A DNA stretch of 44,240 bases, from assembly GCA_902801625.1 (NCBI GenBank), contig CADCJI010000027.1, forward strand, positions 1-44,240, given 5' to 3'. The position numbers and the translations under genes were made by a program. Every line of letters starts with the position of its first letter. Position 1 is the first letter of the stretch. This DNA is from an uncultured Bacteroidia bacterium. Lineage in GTDB: Bacteria; Bacteroidota; Bacteroidia; Bacteroidales; F082. The notes below the pieces were generated by a model that searched no databases, had not been told where the DNA came from, and saw only the letters and a list, made by a program, of their open reading frames with translations. Shown here one piece after another: positions 8,416 through 16,060 of the stretch.

Positions 8416-9450
8416 ATGCCCTCCACCGAAATCACCATCCGTTCCTCCGCTGCCGAATATCTGACCTACATTGCGGCCACTGGCGACAATCCTCAAAGCA
8501 TCGAAATGCGCTATGAGGACGAGAACATCTGGCTTACGCAAAAGCTTATGGCGGTGCTGTATGATGTAGATGTTCGAACAATTAACTATCACATAAAGAA
8601 GATTTTAGAAGACGGTGAACTGAACGAGAGTTCAGTTATCCGAAAATATTGGATAACTGCTTCTGACGGCAAAAACTATGAAACCAACCATTATGGTCTC
8701 CAAATGATTATCGCTGTCGGTTTCAAGGTAAACAACGAAAAGGCGGTGCGCTTCCGCAAGTGGGCCAACCAAATTGTGAAGGACTACACCATACAAGGTT
8801 GGGCGATGGACAAGGAACGGCTCAAGAAATACGGCACCATCCTGACCAAGGACTACTTTGAGAAACAGTTGGAGGTCATCCGCGAGATTCGACTTTCGGA
8901 ACGCCGTTTCTATCAGAAAATCACCGATATATACTCTACAGCCCTCGACTATGACCCGACGGCAAAGACGACGCGCGAGTTTTTCAAAAAGGTGCAAAAC
9001 AAACTGCATTGGGCTATTCACGGTCATACTGCCGCTGAACTGATTTACATTCGCGCCGATGCCGAAAAACAGAACATGGGCTTGCAAACTTGGGAGGCGG
9101 CACCGAGCGGGAAGATTGTCAAGTCAGATACATTTGTCGCCAAAAACTATCTTTCCAAAGAGGAGATGCAGGCGTTGGAACTCATCGTTTCCGGTTACCT
9201 TGACTTTGCTGAAAGCCAAGCCAAACGTAACATCCCAATGACGATGCAGGATTGGGCAAAGCACCTTGACCGCATCTTGATGGCTACGGAGCATGAACTA
9301 TTGACCAATGCAGGGACAATCTCAATGGAAGTCGCACGTCAACACGCCGAAACAGAATTCGAGAAATTTAGAATTGTTCAAGACCGCCTTTTTGAAAGCG
9401 ATTTCGATAGGTTTTTGGCCTTGGAAGAAGAACGAAAGGAGTTGGAATAA
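8416..9450 (+). CDS. RhuM-family protein
   Basis: The 344-residue protein has features of the RhuM family: an N-terminal region with IWLTQKLMAVLYDVDVRTI, then ESSVIRKYWITASDGK, HYGLQMIIAVGFKVN and FRKWANQIVKDYTIQGW. The helical C-terminal part contains the AAELIYIRADAEK and TWEAAP signatures. The family name comes from a Salmonella pathogenicity-island gene and its biochemical role is unknown; members are scattered and often horizontally acquired. It has its own promoter and stands on the opposite strand inside what otherwise reads as a leftward hydrogenase-accessory block. Only 12 nt separate its stop from the convergent HATPase gene, and no terminator is seen there. Confidence 0.82.
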   Translation: MPSTEITIRSSAAEYLTYIAATGDNPQSIEMRYEDENIWLTQKLMAVLYDVDVRTINYHIKKILEDGELNESSVIRKYWITASDGKNYETNHYGLQMIIAVGFKVNNEKAVRFRKWANQIVKDYTIQGWAMDKERLKKYGTILTKDYFEKQLEVIREIRLSERRFYQKITDIYSTALDYDPTAKTTREFFKKVQNKLHWAIHGHTAAELIYIRADAEKQNMGLQTWEAAPSGKIVKSDTFVAKNYLSKEEMQALELIVSGYLDFAESQAKRNIPMTMQDWAKHLDRILMATEHELLTNAGTISMEVARQHAETEFEKFRIVQDRLFESDFDRFLALEEERKELE

Positions 9451-9462
9451 CCCATAGCTGGG

Positions 9463-10011
9463 TCAATCATTATAATGTATCTCCTCCAAATTCTCCTGAA
9501 TCATCTCCTTCAGGTATTTCATGATGCTGACATCGTTCATAGACATGCCATCAAGGGCTTCCTTGATTTCATCAGTATCGAAGACGAACTCGCCGTCGTC
9601 GGTGATGTGCTTGTAGATGAAATGGATGTCCTCGTGCGCAGCGAACAGCATCACCAACGAGCCAGCTAAATCGCCCATTGGGGGACGGTCTAAGTGGTCG
9701 TGCTGGAACCAGAAGTTCAACACGGTGCCTTTACCGACCTCACTTTCAATCTTCATGCCACCGCCGGCGTTTTCGGTGTTCATTTTGATGAGCGGCAGGC
9801 CGAGGCCGACCTTACGTGTTGTGCGTGAGGTTGTCCAAGGGTCTGTCACTTTGGCCAAAAACTCGGGCGTCATGCCTTTGCCGTTGTCCTTAATGGTGAA
9901 GGCGTATATGTTGTCTTTCAGGCTGTCCTTGATGGTTAGTTCGACGAGGGTGGAGTTGGCCGCCGTCGAGTTTTCCATCAGGTCGTAAACATGCATTGAT
10001 AGTTCTTTCAT
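9463..10011 (-). CDS. HATPase (GHKL) domain ATP-binding protein
   Basis: The 182-residue protein starts directly with an HATPase domain. It has an N-box-like segment around Asn14 (LMENSTAANS), G1 DNGKGM (42-47), and G2 VGLGLPLIKMNTENAGG (68 onward). A C-terminal extension of about 80 residues follows that I do not recognise. There is no phosphoacceptor helix, so it is not a complete histidine kinase. Its start overlaps the stop of the PHP gene by 4 nt, indicating translational coupling. The PHP plus HATPase pair beside hydrogenase genes is a recurrent neighbourhood (known to me from Thermotoga and Clostridium). It is probably a kinase or ATP-dependent switch in hydrogenase regulation, by inference. 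Confidence 0.8.
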   Translation of the reverse strand: MKELSMHVYDLMENSTAANSTLVELTIKDSLKDNIYAFTIKDNGKGMTPEFLAKVTDPWTTSRTTRKVGLGLPLIKMNTENAGGGMKIESEVGKGTVLNFWFQHDHLDRPPMGDLAGSLVMLFAAHEDIHFIYKHITDDGEFVFDTDEIKEALDGMSMNDVSIMKYLKEMIQENLEEIHYND

Positions 10012-10784
10012 CCGAATAAGAGTTGTAGTTTTTCCTTGGGTTCAGTGTCGATGTAGCGTCCATCCTCGCCGTGGAGCGTCTTGCGGAACTCGTCGAAGGT
10101 CTTGTCGTACATGTGCAGCACGCAATGCACCTCGCCGATGATGTGCAGAAAATGGGCATCGCTGCTCTTGGTGAAGTTGAACTTCTTCAGATAGGCGTAT
10201 TTCTTCAAAAAGTCAGGCTTGGTGACATGCTTCGAGATCTCCAAGGCGTCGGCCTTGATGTCGGGCGGCACAAAACCCAATTGACTCACCAAACTGCTCG
10301 CCGGCTTGTTGACATGCGCTGGAACAAATAGTCCTCCGATTTCGTGCACCACATCATAAAGTTGGTCCAAATCGGCATCCAGTGCGCTCCACAGCAGCCA
10401 TTCCTCTTCGCCCACCACTTCCTCGTTCTCGTCAACGATGAGTTGATAGCCAAACTTCTCCTCATCAAGTGGGATGTGGGGGAGGTGTGCGTCAAGGAAT
10501 TCCTGAAATTTGTCCAACTGCTCATCATTCTCGAAATAGGCGAGGGCATGGGCTTCTTCTTGCGTGGTGATTTCGACGCCGCCTATGACGAGGATGCCGT
10601 TTTCACGCCCGATCTTTTGCGTCACCTTCACCTGCCGTGTGGTGTTGTGGTCGCAGATGGCGATGACATCCAAATGGAGTTTCTTGGCCTGCTCGACGAT
10701 GGCGGAGGGACTCATATAGAGGTCACCGCACGGCGAAAGCACCGTGTGCATGTGGAGGTCGGCTCTATATGATTGTAGTTCCAT
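10008..10784 (-). CDS. PHP domain metal-dependent phosphoesterase
   Basis: This 258-residue PHP-domain protein has the expected metal-ligand motifs: HMH at 11-13, DHN at 45-47, Glu71 in GGVEIT, His79, His157 in PAHVNKP, and SSDAH at 207-211. PHP proteins are trinuclear metal phosphoesterases, related to the polymerase PHP domain and histidinol phosphatase. The substrate here is unknown. The gene is between a DRTGG gene (74 nt upstream, gap filled by a dispersed repeat) and a HATPase gene (4-nt overlap). Its consistent association with [FeFe] hydrogenase loci suggests turnover of a phosphorylated signal or modification, but that is inference. Confidence 0.85.
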   Translation of the reverse strand: MELQSYRADLHMHTVLSPCGDLYMSPSAIVEQAKKLHLDVIAICDHNTTRQVKVTQKIGRENGILVIGGVEITTQEEAHALAYFENDEQLDKFQEFLDAHLPHIPLDEEKFGYQLIVDENEEVVGEEEWLLWSALDADLDQLYDVVHEIGGLFVPAHVNKPASSLVSQLGFVPPDIKADALEISKHVTKPDFLKKYAYLKKFNFTKSSDAHFLHIIGEVHCVLHMYDKTFDEFRKTLHGEDGRYIDTEPKEKLQLLFG

Positions 10785-10800
10785 AAATCATGGTCGGCGT

Positions 10801-10850
10801 TTCGACGGGCTCAACGACCTTAGCTTTTGCAGGTCCCTGAGCCTGTCGAA
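10801..10850. repeat. Dispersed inverted-repeat element between PHP and DRTGG genes
   Basis: The left arm TTCGACGGGCTCAACGACC (10801-10819) and right arm GGTCCCTGAGCCTGTCGAA (10832-10850) are imperfect inverted complements around a 12-nt loop. The reverse complement shares cggcccttcgac and aggctcagggacc with the sequence embedded in nqrF at 18782-18833, so the two belong to one family. Confidence 0.7.
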
Positions 10851-10858
10851 GGGCCGTT

Positions 10859-11194
10859 TTATTCGTGAAGTAAGTTATACACCAATCCAGCAATCTCGTA
10901 TGTGGGAAGGTTGGTCTGCAAGATGGGCAAATCCTCATCATTGCTCTGCTCGATGGTCTCATCGTTGGGCATGAGGTTTTTCACGAGGATGATGCACGAC
11001 ATTTCCTTCAGCGAGGCCACGGCCATCACATTCTTGTGGGTTTGCAGCGTGATCCAGATGTTGCCTTCCATGGCGTTGCCCATCACATCGCTCAAAAGGT
11101 CGCTAATGTAGCAGCCATCTATCTCTCTGTCAAGGCCATTCTCGCCCGAGAGGACCTTCAGGTTGAGTTTTTCGACTAATTCTTTTACTTTCAT
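10859..11194 (-). CDS. DRTGG domain protein (second copy)
   Basis: The 111-residue protein is homologous to the one at 7783-8127, with MKVKELVEKLNLKVLSGENG and YISDLLSDVMGNA near the N-terminus. NIWITLQTHKNVMAVASLK and CIILVKNL form the middle, and YEIAGLVYNLL the end. It is the promoter-proximal gene of the DRTGG-PHP-HATPase operon. The two copies, each heading an operon with a HATPase partner, suggest duplicated regulatory cassettes or paired ligand sensors. The ligand is unknown. Confidence 0.8.
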   Translation of the reverse strand: MKVKELVEKLNLKVLSGENGLDREIDGCYISDLLSDVMGNAMEGNIWITLQTHKNVMAVASLKEMSCIILVKNLMPNDETIEQSNDEDLPILQTNLPTYEIAGLVYNLLHE

Positions 11195-11236
11195 TGTTTA
11201 TCGTTTTAAATCTTGTGTTTCGTTACTATTGGACTG

Positions 11237-11244
11237 CAAATTTA
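11237..11244 (-). promoter_or_regulatory. Candidate -7 box for the DRTGG-PHP-HATPase operon
   Basis: On the minus strand this reads TAAATTTG, a perfect TAnnTTTG. A TTTCG element about 20 nt upstream (around 11264) is a near-match to the -33 TTTG. The ATG at 11194 lies 43 nt downstream. Confidence 0.55.
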
Positions 11245-11272
11245 TGAATTATTTTATAAATAGCGAAAAACA

Positions 11273-11312
11273 CAAAAAAATAACGGCGCCGCTTGAAGCG
11301 ACACCGTTATTT
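11273..11312 (-). terminator. Rho-independent terminator of aspA
   Basis: On the minus strand a stem begins AAATAACGG, with an inner CGCTTCAAGCG loop-stem, and closes with CCGTTATTT followed by a run of T. It lies 23 nt beyond the aspA stop. Confidence 0.88.
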
Positions 11313-11334
11313 AAAGCAATTAGTCTATTATTAC

Positions 11335-12783
11335 TTATAATTTAATGTCAATGGGCTTAAGCATGTTCTCGGGACGGAGAATTTTGTCAAGTTGTTCCTT
11401 GGTGAGCAGGTTGTGCTCGAGGACCAGCTCGTAGACGCCGCGACCAGTTACCAGCTCGTAGACGCCGCGACCAGTTTCGCTGGCTTCCTTGGCAATCTTG
11501 GTGGATTGCTTATAGCCTATGATGGGGTTGAGCATGGTGACGATACCGATGCTGCCTTCGACCAGTTTGCGGCAACGCTCTTCGTTGGCAACGATGCCTT
11601 CGATGCAGTATTTGCGCAGGGTGTCAAGGCCGTTGGTGAGCAGGTGGATGGACTCGAAGAGGCTGTAGGCGATGACGGGTTCCATCACGTTCAGTTCGAG
11701 CTGGCCGTTATCGGAAGCAAAGGTGATGGTCATGTCGTTGCCGATCACCTTATAGCATACTTGGTTCATCACTTCGGGGATGACCGGGTTGACCTTGCCA
11801 GGCATGATGGAAGAACCGGGCTGGCGTTCGGGCAGGTGGATTTCATTGAAACCGCAACGAGGGCCGGAACTCATCAAACGGAGGTCATTGCACATCTTAT
11901 TGATCTTGATGCAGAGGCGCTTCATGGCCGCGCTGTATTGGATCATGCAGCTCGTTGCACTGGTGGCTTCGATGAGGTTGTCGGCCAAATGGATGCTCCA
12001 TCCCGTAATTTCGCGCAAGGCCTTGATGCAAGCCATGCTATAGCCCGGCTTGGAGCAGATGCCCGTACCGATGGCTGTGGCACCCATGTTGACGGTGAGG
12101 AACTCGCGGGCGGCGCTGTTCAAAGTGCGCAGTTCGCCACGAAGCGAAGCGGCAAAGCCACTGAATGTCTGTCCCAAAGTCATGGGGACAGCATCCTGCA
12201 ATTGGGTGCGGCCCATCTTGATGACTTCAGCAAACTCCTTGGCTTTCTTTTCCAAAGCATCGATCATTTGGGTCAGATGGGGGAGGAACTCCTCATGCTC
12301 AAGGAACATGGCCATGTGGATGGCGCATGGATAAGCGTCGTTGGTGGATTGCGAGGCGTTCACCACATCGTTGGGCGAGCAGAACTCGTATTGACCGCGT
12401 TGGTAACCCATGATTTCAAGGGCACGGTTGGCAATCACCTCGTTGGCGCACATATTGGTTGAGGTACCGGCACCACCTTGAATCATGTCAATCGGGAATT
12501 GGTCGTGGTGCTGTCCGGCAATCAGTTCGTCGCAAGCCTGGCAGATGGCGTTGGCTTGTTGGACCGTGATCATACCTACTTCATAATTGGCAAGAGCTGC
12601 GGCTTTCTTCGTGATGGCCATACCTTTGATGAAATTGGGGTAACTGACCATCAGATTGCCACTGATATGGAAGTTTTCAATGGCGCGTGTTGTCTGTACG
12701 CCATAGAGGGCCTCTTCTGGAACTTCTTTGCTTCCGAGAAGGTCGCTCTCGGTGCGGAATTTACTTGTTGTCTTGGCTGTCAT
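11335..12783 (-). CDS. aspA: Aspartate ammonia-lyase (aspartase)
   Basis: Aspartase converts L-aspartate to fumarate and ammonia. The class II fumarase/aspartase signature GSSIMPGKVNPV is intact, as are QGGAGTSTNM, SQSTNDAYP and MGRTQLQDAVPMTLGQ. Similarity to E. coli AspA runs end to end. The start at 12783 (MTAKTTSKFRTESDLLG) suits the family; an in-frame ATG at 12807 would add 8 residues. Near the C-terminus a 27-bp exact-type tandem duplication repeats TGRGVYELV, where homologues have it once. It is transcribed divergently from the nqr-frd operon; the fumarate it makes is the substrate of the fumarate reductase encoded there, so the pair forms an aspartate-to-succinate route. Confidence 0.94.
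   Translation of the reverse strand: MTAKTTSKFRTESDLLGSKEVPEEALYGVQTTRAIENFHISGNLMVSYPNFIKGMAITKKAAALANYEVGMITVQQANAICQACDELIAGQHHDQFPIDMIQGGAGTSTNMCANEVIANRALEIMGYQRGQYEFCSPNDVVNASQSTNDAYPCAIHMAMFLEHEEFLPHLTQMIDALEKKAKEFAEVIKMGRTQLQDAVPMTLGQTFSGFAASLRGELRTLNSAAREFLTVNMGATAIGTGICSKPGYSMACIKALREITGWSIHLADNLIEATSATSCMIQYSAAMKRLCIKINKMCNDLRLMSSGPRCGFNEIHLPERQPGSSIMPGKVNPVIPEVMNQVCYKVIGNDMTITFASDNGQLELNVMEPVIAYSLFESIHLLTNGLDTLRKYCIEGIVANEERCRKLVEGSIGIVTMLNPIIGYKQSTKIAKEASETGRGVYELVTGRGVYELVLEHNLLTKEQLDKILRPENMLKPIDIKL
11424..11477 (-). repeat. 27-bp tandem duplication inside aspA
   Basis: Two adjacent 27-nt units (11424-11450 and 11451-11477) are identical except for the last base. They encode two copies of TGRGVYELV, so the duplication keeps the frame. 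Confidence 0.95.
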
Positions 12784-12855
12784 AGCTTCAAGTGTTTTGA
12801 TTTTCAATTAATTATAATAATTACTTTTTAATAATCGATACATTTTTATCGTTTG

Positions 12856-12889
12856 CAAAAGTACAAAGAAATCAAATACCTGAAACAAA
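12856..12889 (-). promoter_or_regulatory. Candidate aspA promoter
   Basis: On the minus strand TACTTTTG (12863-12856) matches TAnnTTTG. TTTG (12889-12886) stands 22 nt upstream as a possible -33 element. The 413-bp region 12784-13196 between aspA and the ferredoxin gene is AT-rich and holds only promoters, leader sequence and a short direct repeat; no gene is seen. Confidence 0.55.
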
Positions 12890-13040
12890 AAAACGAAATA
12901 ATTCCAAACTATTATTCGAAATTAAGCTTAATATATTGGAATATAAATTGTTATAAATAATACAAAAACATAAAACCTGCCTAAAACCTCAATTTTGAAA
13001 ATTTTTGCTTTTTTTTCGCAAAAATCAAAATAAATGTCGT

Positions 13041-13048
13041 AATTTTGC
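13041..13048 (+). promoter_or_regulatory. Candidate promoter (-7 box) of the ferredoxin-nqr-frd operon
   Basis: TAATTTTG matches TAnnTTTG, with a TTCG near-match to the -33 element about 22 nt upstream. A start near 13055 gives a leader of roughly 140 nt, AT-rich, containing the direct repeat at 13127-13168. Confidence 0.5.
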
Positions 13049-13126
13049 AGCGAGATACAGATACGATAAAAACATATCGAATTAGCGGGCGAGTAGAAAA
13101 TTATTATAATAAGGTATGTAAATACT

Positions 13127-13168
13127 ATGGAAGTGTCAATAAAGACATGGAAGTGCCAAAATAAAGAC
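13127..13168 (+). repeat. Adjacent imperfect direct repeat in the nqr operon leader
   Basis: ATGGAAGTGTCAATAAAGAC (13127-13146) is followed immediately by a 22-nt near copy differing by one substitution and two inserted A residues (13147-13168). It lies 29 nt before the first start codon. Role unknown; it could be a regulatory-protein site or a chance duplication. Confidence 0.6.
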
Positions 13169-13196
13169 AAGGTATAATATATAAATCAATGTAATA

Positions 13197-13502
13197 ATGA
13201 TGATAATAAAGATTTGTACTGGGAGTTCGTGTCACCTCAATGGTTCTTACGATGTGATTCAGGAATTCAAGAGTTTGCTGAAGAAATACGATGCCGAAGA
13301 CTTGATCGAACTGAAAGCTAGTTTTTGCTTCAACGAGTGCATCAACGGCGTGAATGTAAAGTGCGAGACTGGATCCATGATGAACCAGGAGATGCCGAAT
13401 ATGACGCTTTGTGATGACGGTTTTCTCCTGCATCATGTCACCAAGGAGAATGCCGAGGATCTTTTTGTGAAGCAGATCTATCCCTTGCTTAACCTCAAAT
13501 AA
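13197..13502 (+). CDS. Thioredoxin-like [2Fe-2S] ferredoxin domain protein
   Basis: The 101-residue protein has the four cysteines of thioredoxin-like [2Fe-2S] ferredoxins: CTGSSC near the N-terminus and CFNEC in the middle. It closely resembles the protein at 31538-31837 next to the sensory hydrogenase, sharing GSSCHL.GSYDVIQ, LKKYD.EDL.EL.ASFC and DGFLL.. .VTK.NAE.LFV..IYPL. It is the first gene of the nqr-frd operon, one base before nqrA. Related single-domain ferredoxins accompany [FeFe] hydrogenases, where they relay electrons from NADH-linked subunits. Its position implies a link between NQR/fumarate respiration and the hydrogenase system. The start could also be the second ATG (13200). 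Confidence 0.85.
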   Translation: MMIIKICTGSSCHLNGSYDVIQEFKSLLKKYDAEDLIELKASFCFNECINGVNVKCETGSMMNQEMPNMTLCDDGFLLHHVTKENAEDLFVKQIYPLLNLK

Positions 13503-13503
13503 A

Positions 13504-14949
13504 ATGTCTGAGACCATAACGATACGGAAAGGTCTCGACCTGCCCATCAGTGGTGTGGCTGAGAAACGCCTCACCGATGCGCGCAGTATCACGACCTATG
13601 CCATGAAGCCCACTGACTTTGTGGGCCTAACCCCGCGATTGCTGGTTGAGGAAGGCGATAGGGTGGCTGTCGGCGATGCCTTGTTTTGCGACAAGAACGA
13701 TGAACGCATCCGCTTCACTTCACCCGTCAGCGGTCAGGTGAAGGCCATCGTGAGAGGCGAGAAACGCAAGCTTTTGGAGGTGGTCGTGGAAGCGGATTGC
13801 AAATCCGCAGGCTCGACCATCGCGGATTACAAATCCGCGACAACGGCTTTGACTACGGCAGATGCAATCAAAGAAGCCATGCTGCAATGTGGTCTATGGC
13901 CTCAATTGCGTCAACGGCCTTTTGGCACCGTCGCCAACCCCGATGACAAGCCCAAGGCCATCTTCATCAGCGCCTTCAGCAGTGCACCTTTGGCGCCTGA
14001 TTACGACTTTATTATGCGGGGTAGGGAAGAGCCTCTCAAAAAAGGCCTTGAGGCGCTGGCAAAGTTGACGAACGGAAAAGTCCATATTTGTTTCCGTCCC
14101 AATCAGCATCTTGCCTCAACAATTAAACAATTAAACAATCAACAGCTCAACATCCATTATATAATCGGTCCTCACCCTGCTGGAAACATCGGTACACAAA
14201 TCGCCCACATTGACCCTATTAATAAAGGAGAAATTGTCTGGACGATGAACTTGCAGGATGTTGCCGTGTTGGGTGAATTGGTTGCCACGGGCATTTACAA
14301 GCCTGAGCGTGTTGTCGCCGTGGCTGGACCCAATATCAAGAATCCACATTATTATCGTGTAAGGTTCGGGGCTTGTTTGGCTGAGATTACCAAAGCGCAA
14401 CTGCTTAACAATGAATATCCTAAGATGGATGCCAACGATGACACGAAGGAAAACCGCGTCATTTCGGGCGACATCCTGAGCGGCACACAAATCGCCGCTG
14501 ATGGTTTTCTGAGTGTCTACGATGACTTGGTGAGCATCCTGCCCGAAGGCGACTATTACGACTTCATGGGCTGGCTGATGCCTGGCTTTAGGAAGTTCAG
14601 CTTCTCGCGCACCTTCCTCAGCGGCTTCATGCCGAAAAGCACCTTCAAGCCTATGGGCATCGAGCTGCCGCGTTTCGAAAACCTTTGGAAATTCGACACC
14701 AACACCCACGGCGACTTGCGCCCCTTGGTCTTCACGGGCAATTTCGAACGGGTCTTCCCCTTCGACATTTATCCCACTCAACTCATCAAGGCCTGCATCA
14801 TCGGCGACATCGAGCTGATGGAGAACTTGGGCATTTACGAGGTCGAGCCCGAAGACTTCGCCCTTTGCGAGTTCATCGACACATCTAAAACCGACATCCA
14901 AACCATCATCCGCGAGGCTTTGGAGAAACTGAGAAAGGAGGGATTATAA
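13504..14949 (+). CDS. nqrA: Na+-translocating NADH:quinone reductase subunit A
   Basis: NqrA is the large peripheral subunit of the Na+-NQR complex, which couples NADH oxidation and quinone reduction to sodium export. The N-terminus has IRKGLDLPISGVAE, then GLTPRLLVEEGDRVAVGDALF and FTSPVSGQVKAIVRGEKRKL. The C-terminal part carries RVRFGACLAEI, ISGDILSGT, RTFLSGFMP and PFDIYPTQLIKACIIGDIE, all typical. At 481 residues it is longer than usual. The excess comes from an in-frame double palindrome at 13792-13839 (CKSAGSTIADYKSA) and possibly an AT-rich simple-sequence stretch near 14114-14150 (TIKQLNNQQL). The stop overlaps the nqrB start by one base. Confidence 0.93.
   Translation: MSETITIRKGLDLPISGVAEKRLTDARSITTYAMKPTDFVGLTPRLLVEEGDRVAVGDALFCDKNDERIRFTSPVSGQVKAIVRGEKRKLLEVVVEADCKSAGSTIADYKSATTALTTADAIKEAMLQCGLWPQLRQRPFGTVANPDDKPKAIFISAFSSAPLAPDYDFIMRGREEPLKKGLEALAKLTNGKVHICFRPNQHLASTIKQLNNQQLNIHYIIGPHPAGNIGTQIAHIDPINKGEIVWTMNLQDVAVLGELVATGIYKPERVVAVAGPNIKNPHYYRVRFGACLAEITKAQLLNNEYPKMDANDDTKENRVISGDILSGTQIAADGFLSVYDDLVSILPEGDYYDFMGWLMPGFRKFSFSRTFLSGFMPKSTFKPMGIELPRFENLWKFDTNTHGDLRPLVFTGNFERVFPFDIYPTQLIKACIIGDIELMENLGIYEVEPEDFALCEFIDTSKTDIQTIIREALEKLRKEGL
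13792..13839 (+). repeat. In-frame pair of palindromic repeats within nqrA
   Basis: GCGGATT-gca-AATCCGC (13792-13808) and CGCGGATT-aca-AATCCGCG (13821-13839) are two versions of the same hairpin, 12 nt apart. They encode ADCKSA and ADYKSA within the expanded part of NqrA. The gcggattacaaatccgc unit is one I recognise as a dispersed repeat in Bacteroidetes genomes (recollection, not searched). Confidence 0.85.
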
Positions 14950-16060
14950 TGTTCAATAATCTACGTCGTTTTGTTGACAAAATAAAGCCAAACTTTGTGG
15001 AGGGCGGTAAATTCGCATGGCTTCAGAGCACTTTTGAGGCCTTCGAAACCTTTGCCTTCACGCCCAATCGGGTCACCAAGCGCGGCAGCCACGTTCGCGA
15101 TGCCATCGATTTGAAACGCGCCATGATCATGGTTGTCATTGCCCTCGTTCCCGCCATGCTCTTCGGCATGTGGAACATCGGCTACCAGACTTCGCTCCAC
15201 GCCTCGAATTGGCCTTATGAGTTGGGCACAGTGGCCAGTTGGTGGTATTGCCTTTGGTTTGGCTTCTTGAGAATGCTGCCCATGTTGGCAGTGTCGTATA
15301 TTGTCGGTTTGGGCATCGAATTCACCTTCGCGCAGATACGTCACCATGAGGTGAACGAAGGCTTTTTGGTCACAGGTTTCATCATCCCGATGATTGTGCC
15401 GGTCACCACACCTTTGTGGCAACTGCCTTGGTGGCGCGTGCCTTCCTCTTCTTCGCCTATCCCACTAGGATGTCGGGCGACAACGTATGGATTGCCGCCG
15501 ACCTCTGGGGCACCGATGCCATCACGAGCGCCACGCCTTTGGCTGAATTGGCCGCTGGCGTGCATCCTTCGGCTTCCGCCTTGGATATGTTCATTGGAAC
15601 AATTCCCGGGTCTACCTGTGAGACATCTGTGATAGCCATTTTGTTGGGCGCCATTTTGTTGTTGTTCACAGGGATAGCCAGTTGGCGTGTCATGCTCTCT
15701 GTCGTCCTTGGTGGTGGTCTCATGGGCTTGTTATTCAATGCCATTGGCGCCAACGAATATATGCAAGTGCCGTTCTACTATCATTACCTAATGGGCGGTT
15801 TCATGTTCGGTGCAGTCTTCATGGCCACCGATCCTGTTACGGCGGCTCAGACCAACACAGGCAAGTGGATCTATGGCCTGCTCATCGGCATTTTCGCCGT
15901 GATGCTCCGTGTCATCAACCCTGCCTATCCCGAGGGTATGATGCTCAGCATCCTGCTCATGAACTGCTTCGCCCCGCTCATCGACCACTGTGTGGTGGCA
16001 AGGAACATCAAAATGCGCCAACATCGTGCCTTAAAACTCTCAAAAACCGTTAAGTCATGA
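14949..16060 (+). pseudogene. nqrB: Na+-NQR subunit B, disrupted by an internal deletion with frameshift
   Basis: NqrB is a membrane subunit carrying covalent FMN and part of the sodium channel. The first frame (14949 to about 15419) encodes the normal N-terminal half up to PVTTPLW, including several membrane helices. The second half continues in another frame from about 15421 (TALVARAFLFFAYPTRMSGD) to the stop at 16058-16060. It includes the FMN site region TSATPL, PGSTCETS, GGFMFGAVFMATDPVTAAQT and NPAYPEGMM. Homologues have about 30 residues between PLW and ARAF, including a KEVFGGTGMN-type helix; here only about 14 nt remain. The missing segment and frame change would inactivate the gene if real. 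Flanking overlaps with nqrA and nqrC are intact, so assembly error is a serious alternative. Confidence 0.85.

Noticed and set aside
14949-16060. Programmed ribosomal frameshift in nqrB
   Set aside because: The frame change coincides with loss of conserved residues and no slippery heptamer or following hairpin is seen; deletion or assembly error explains it better.
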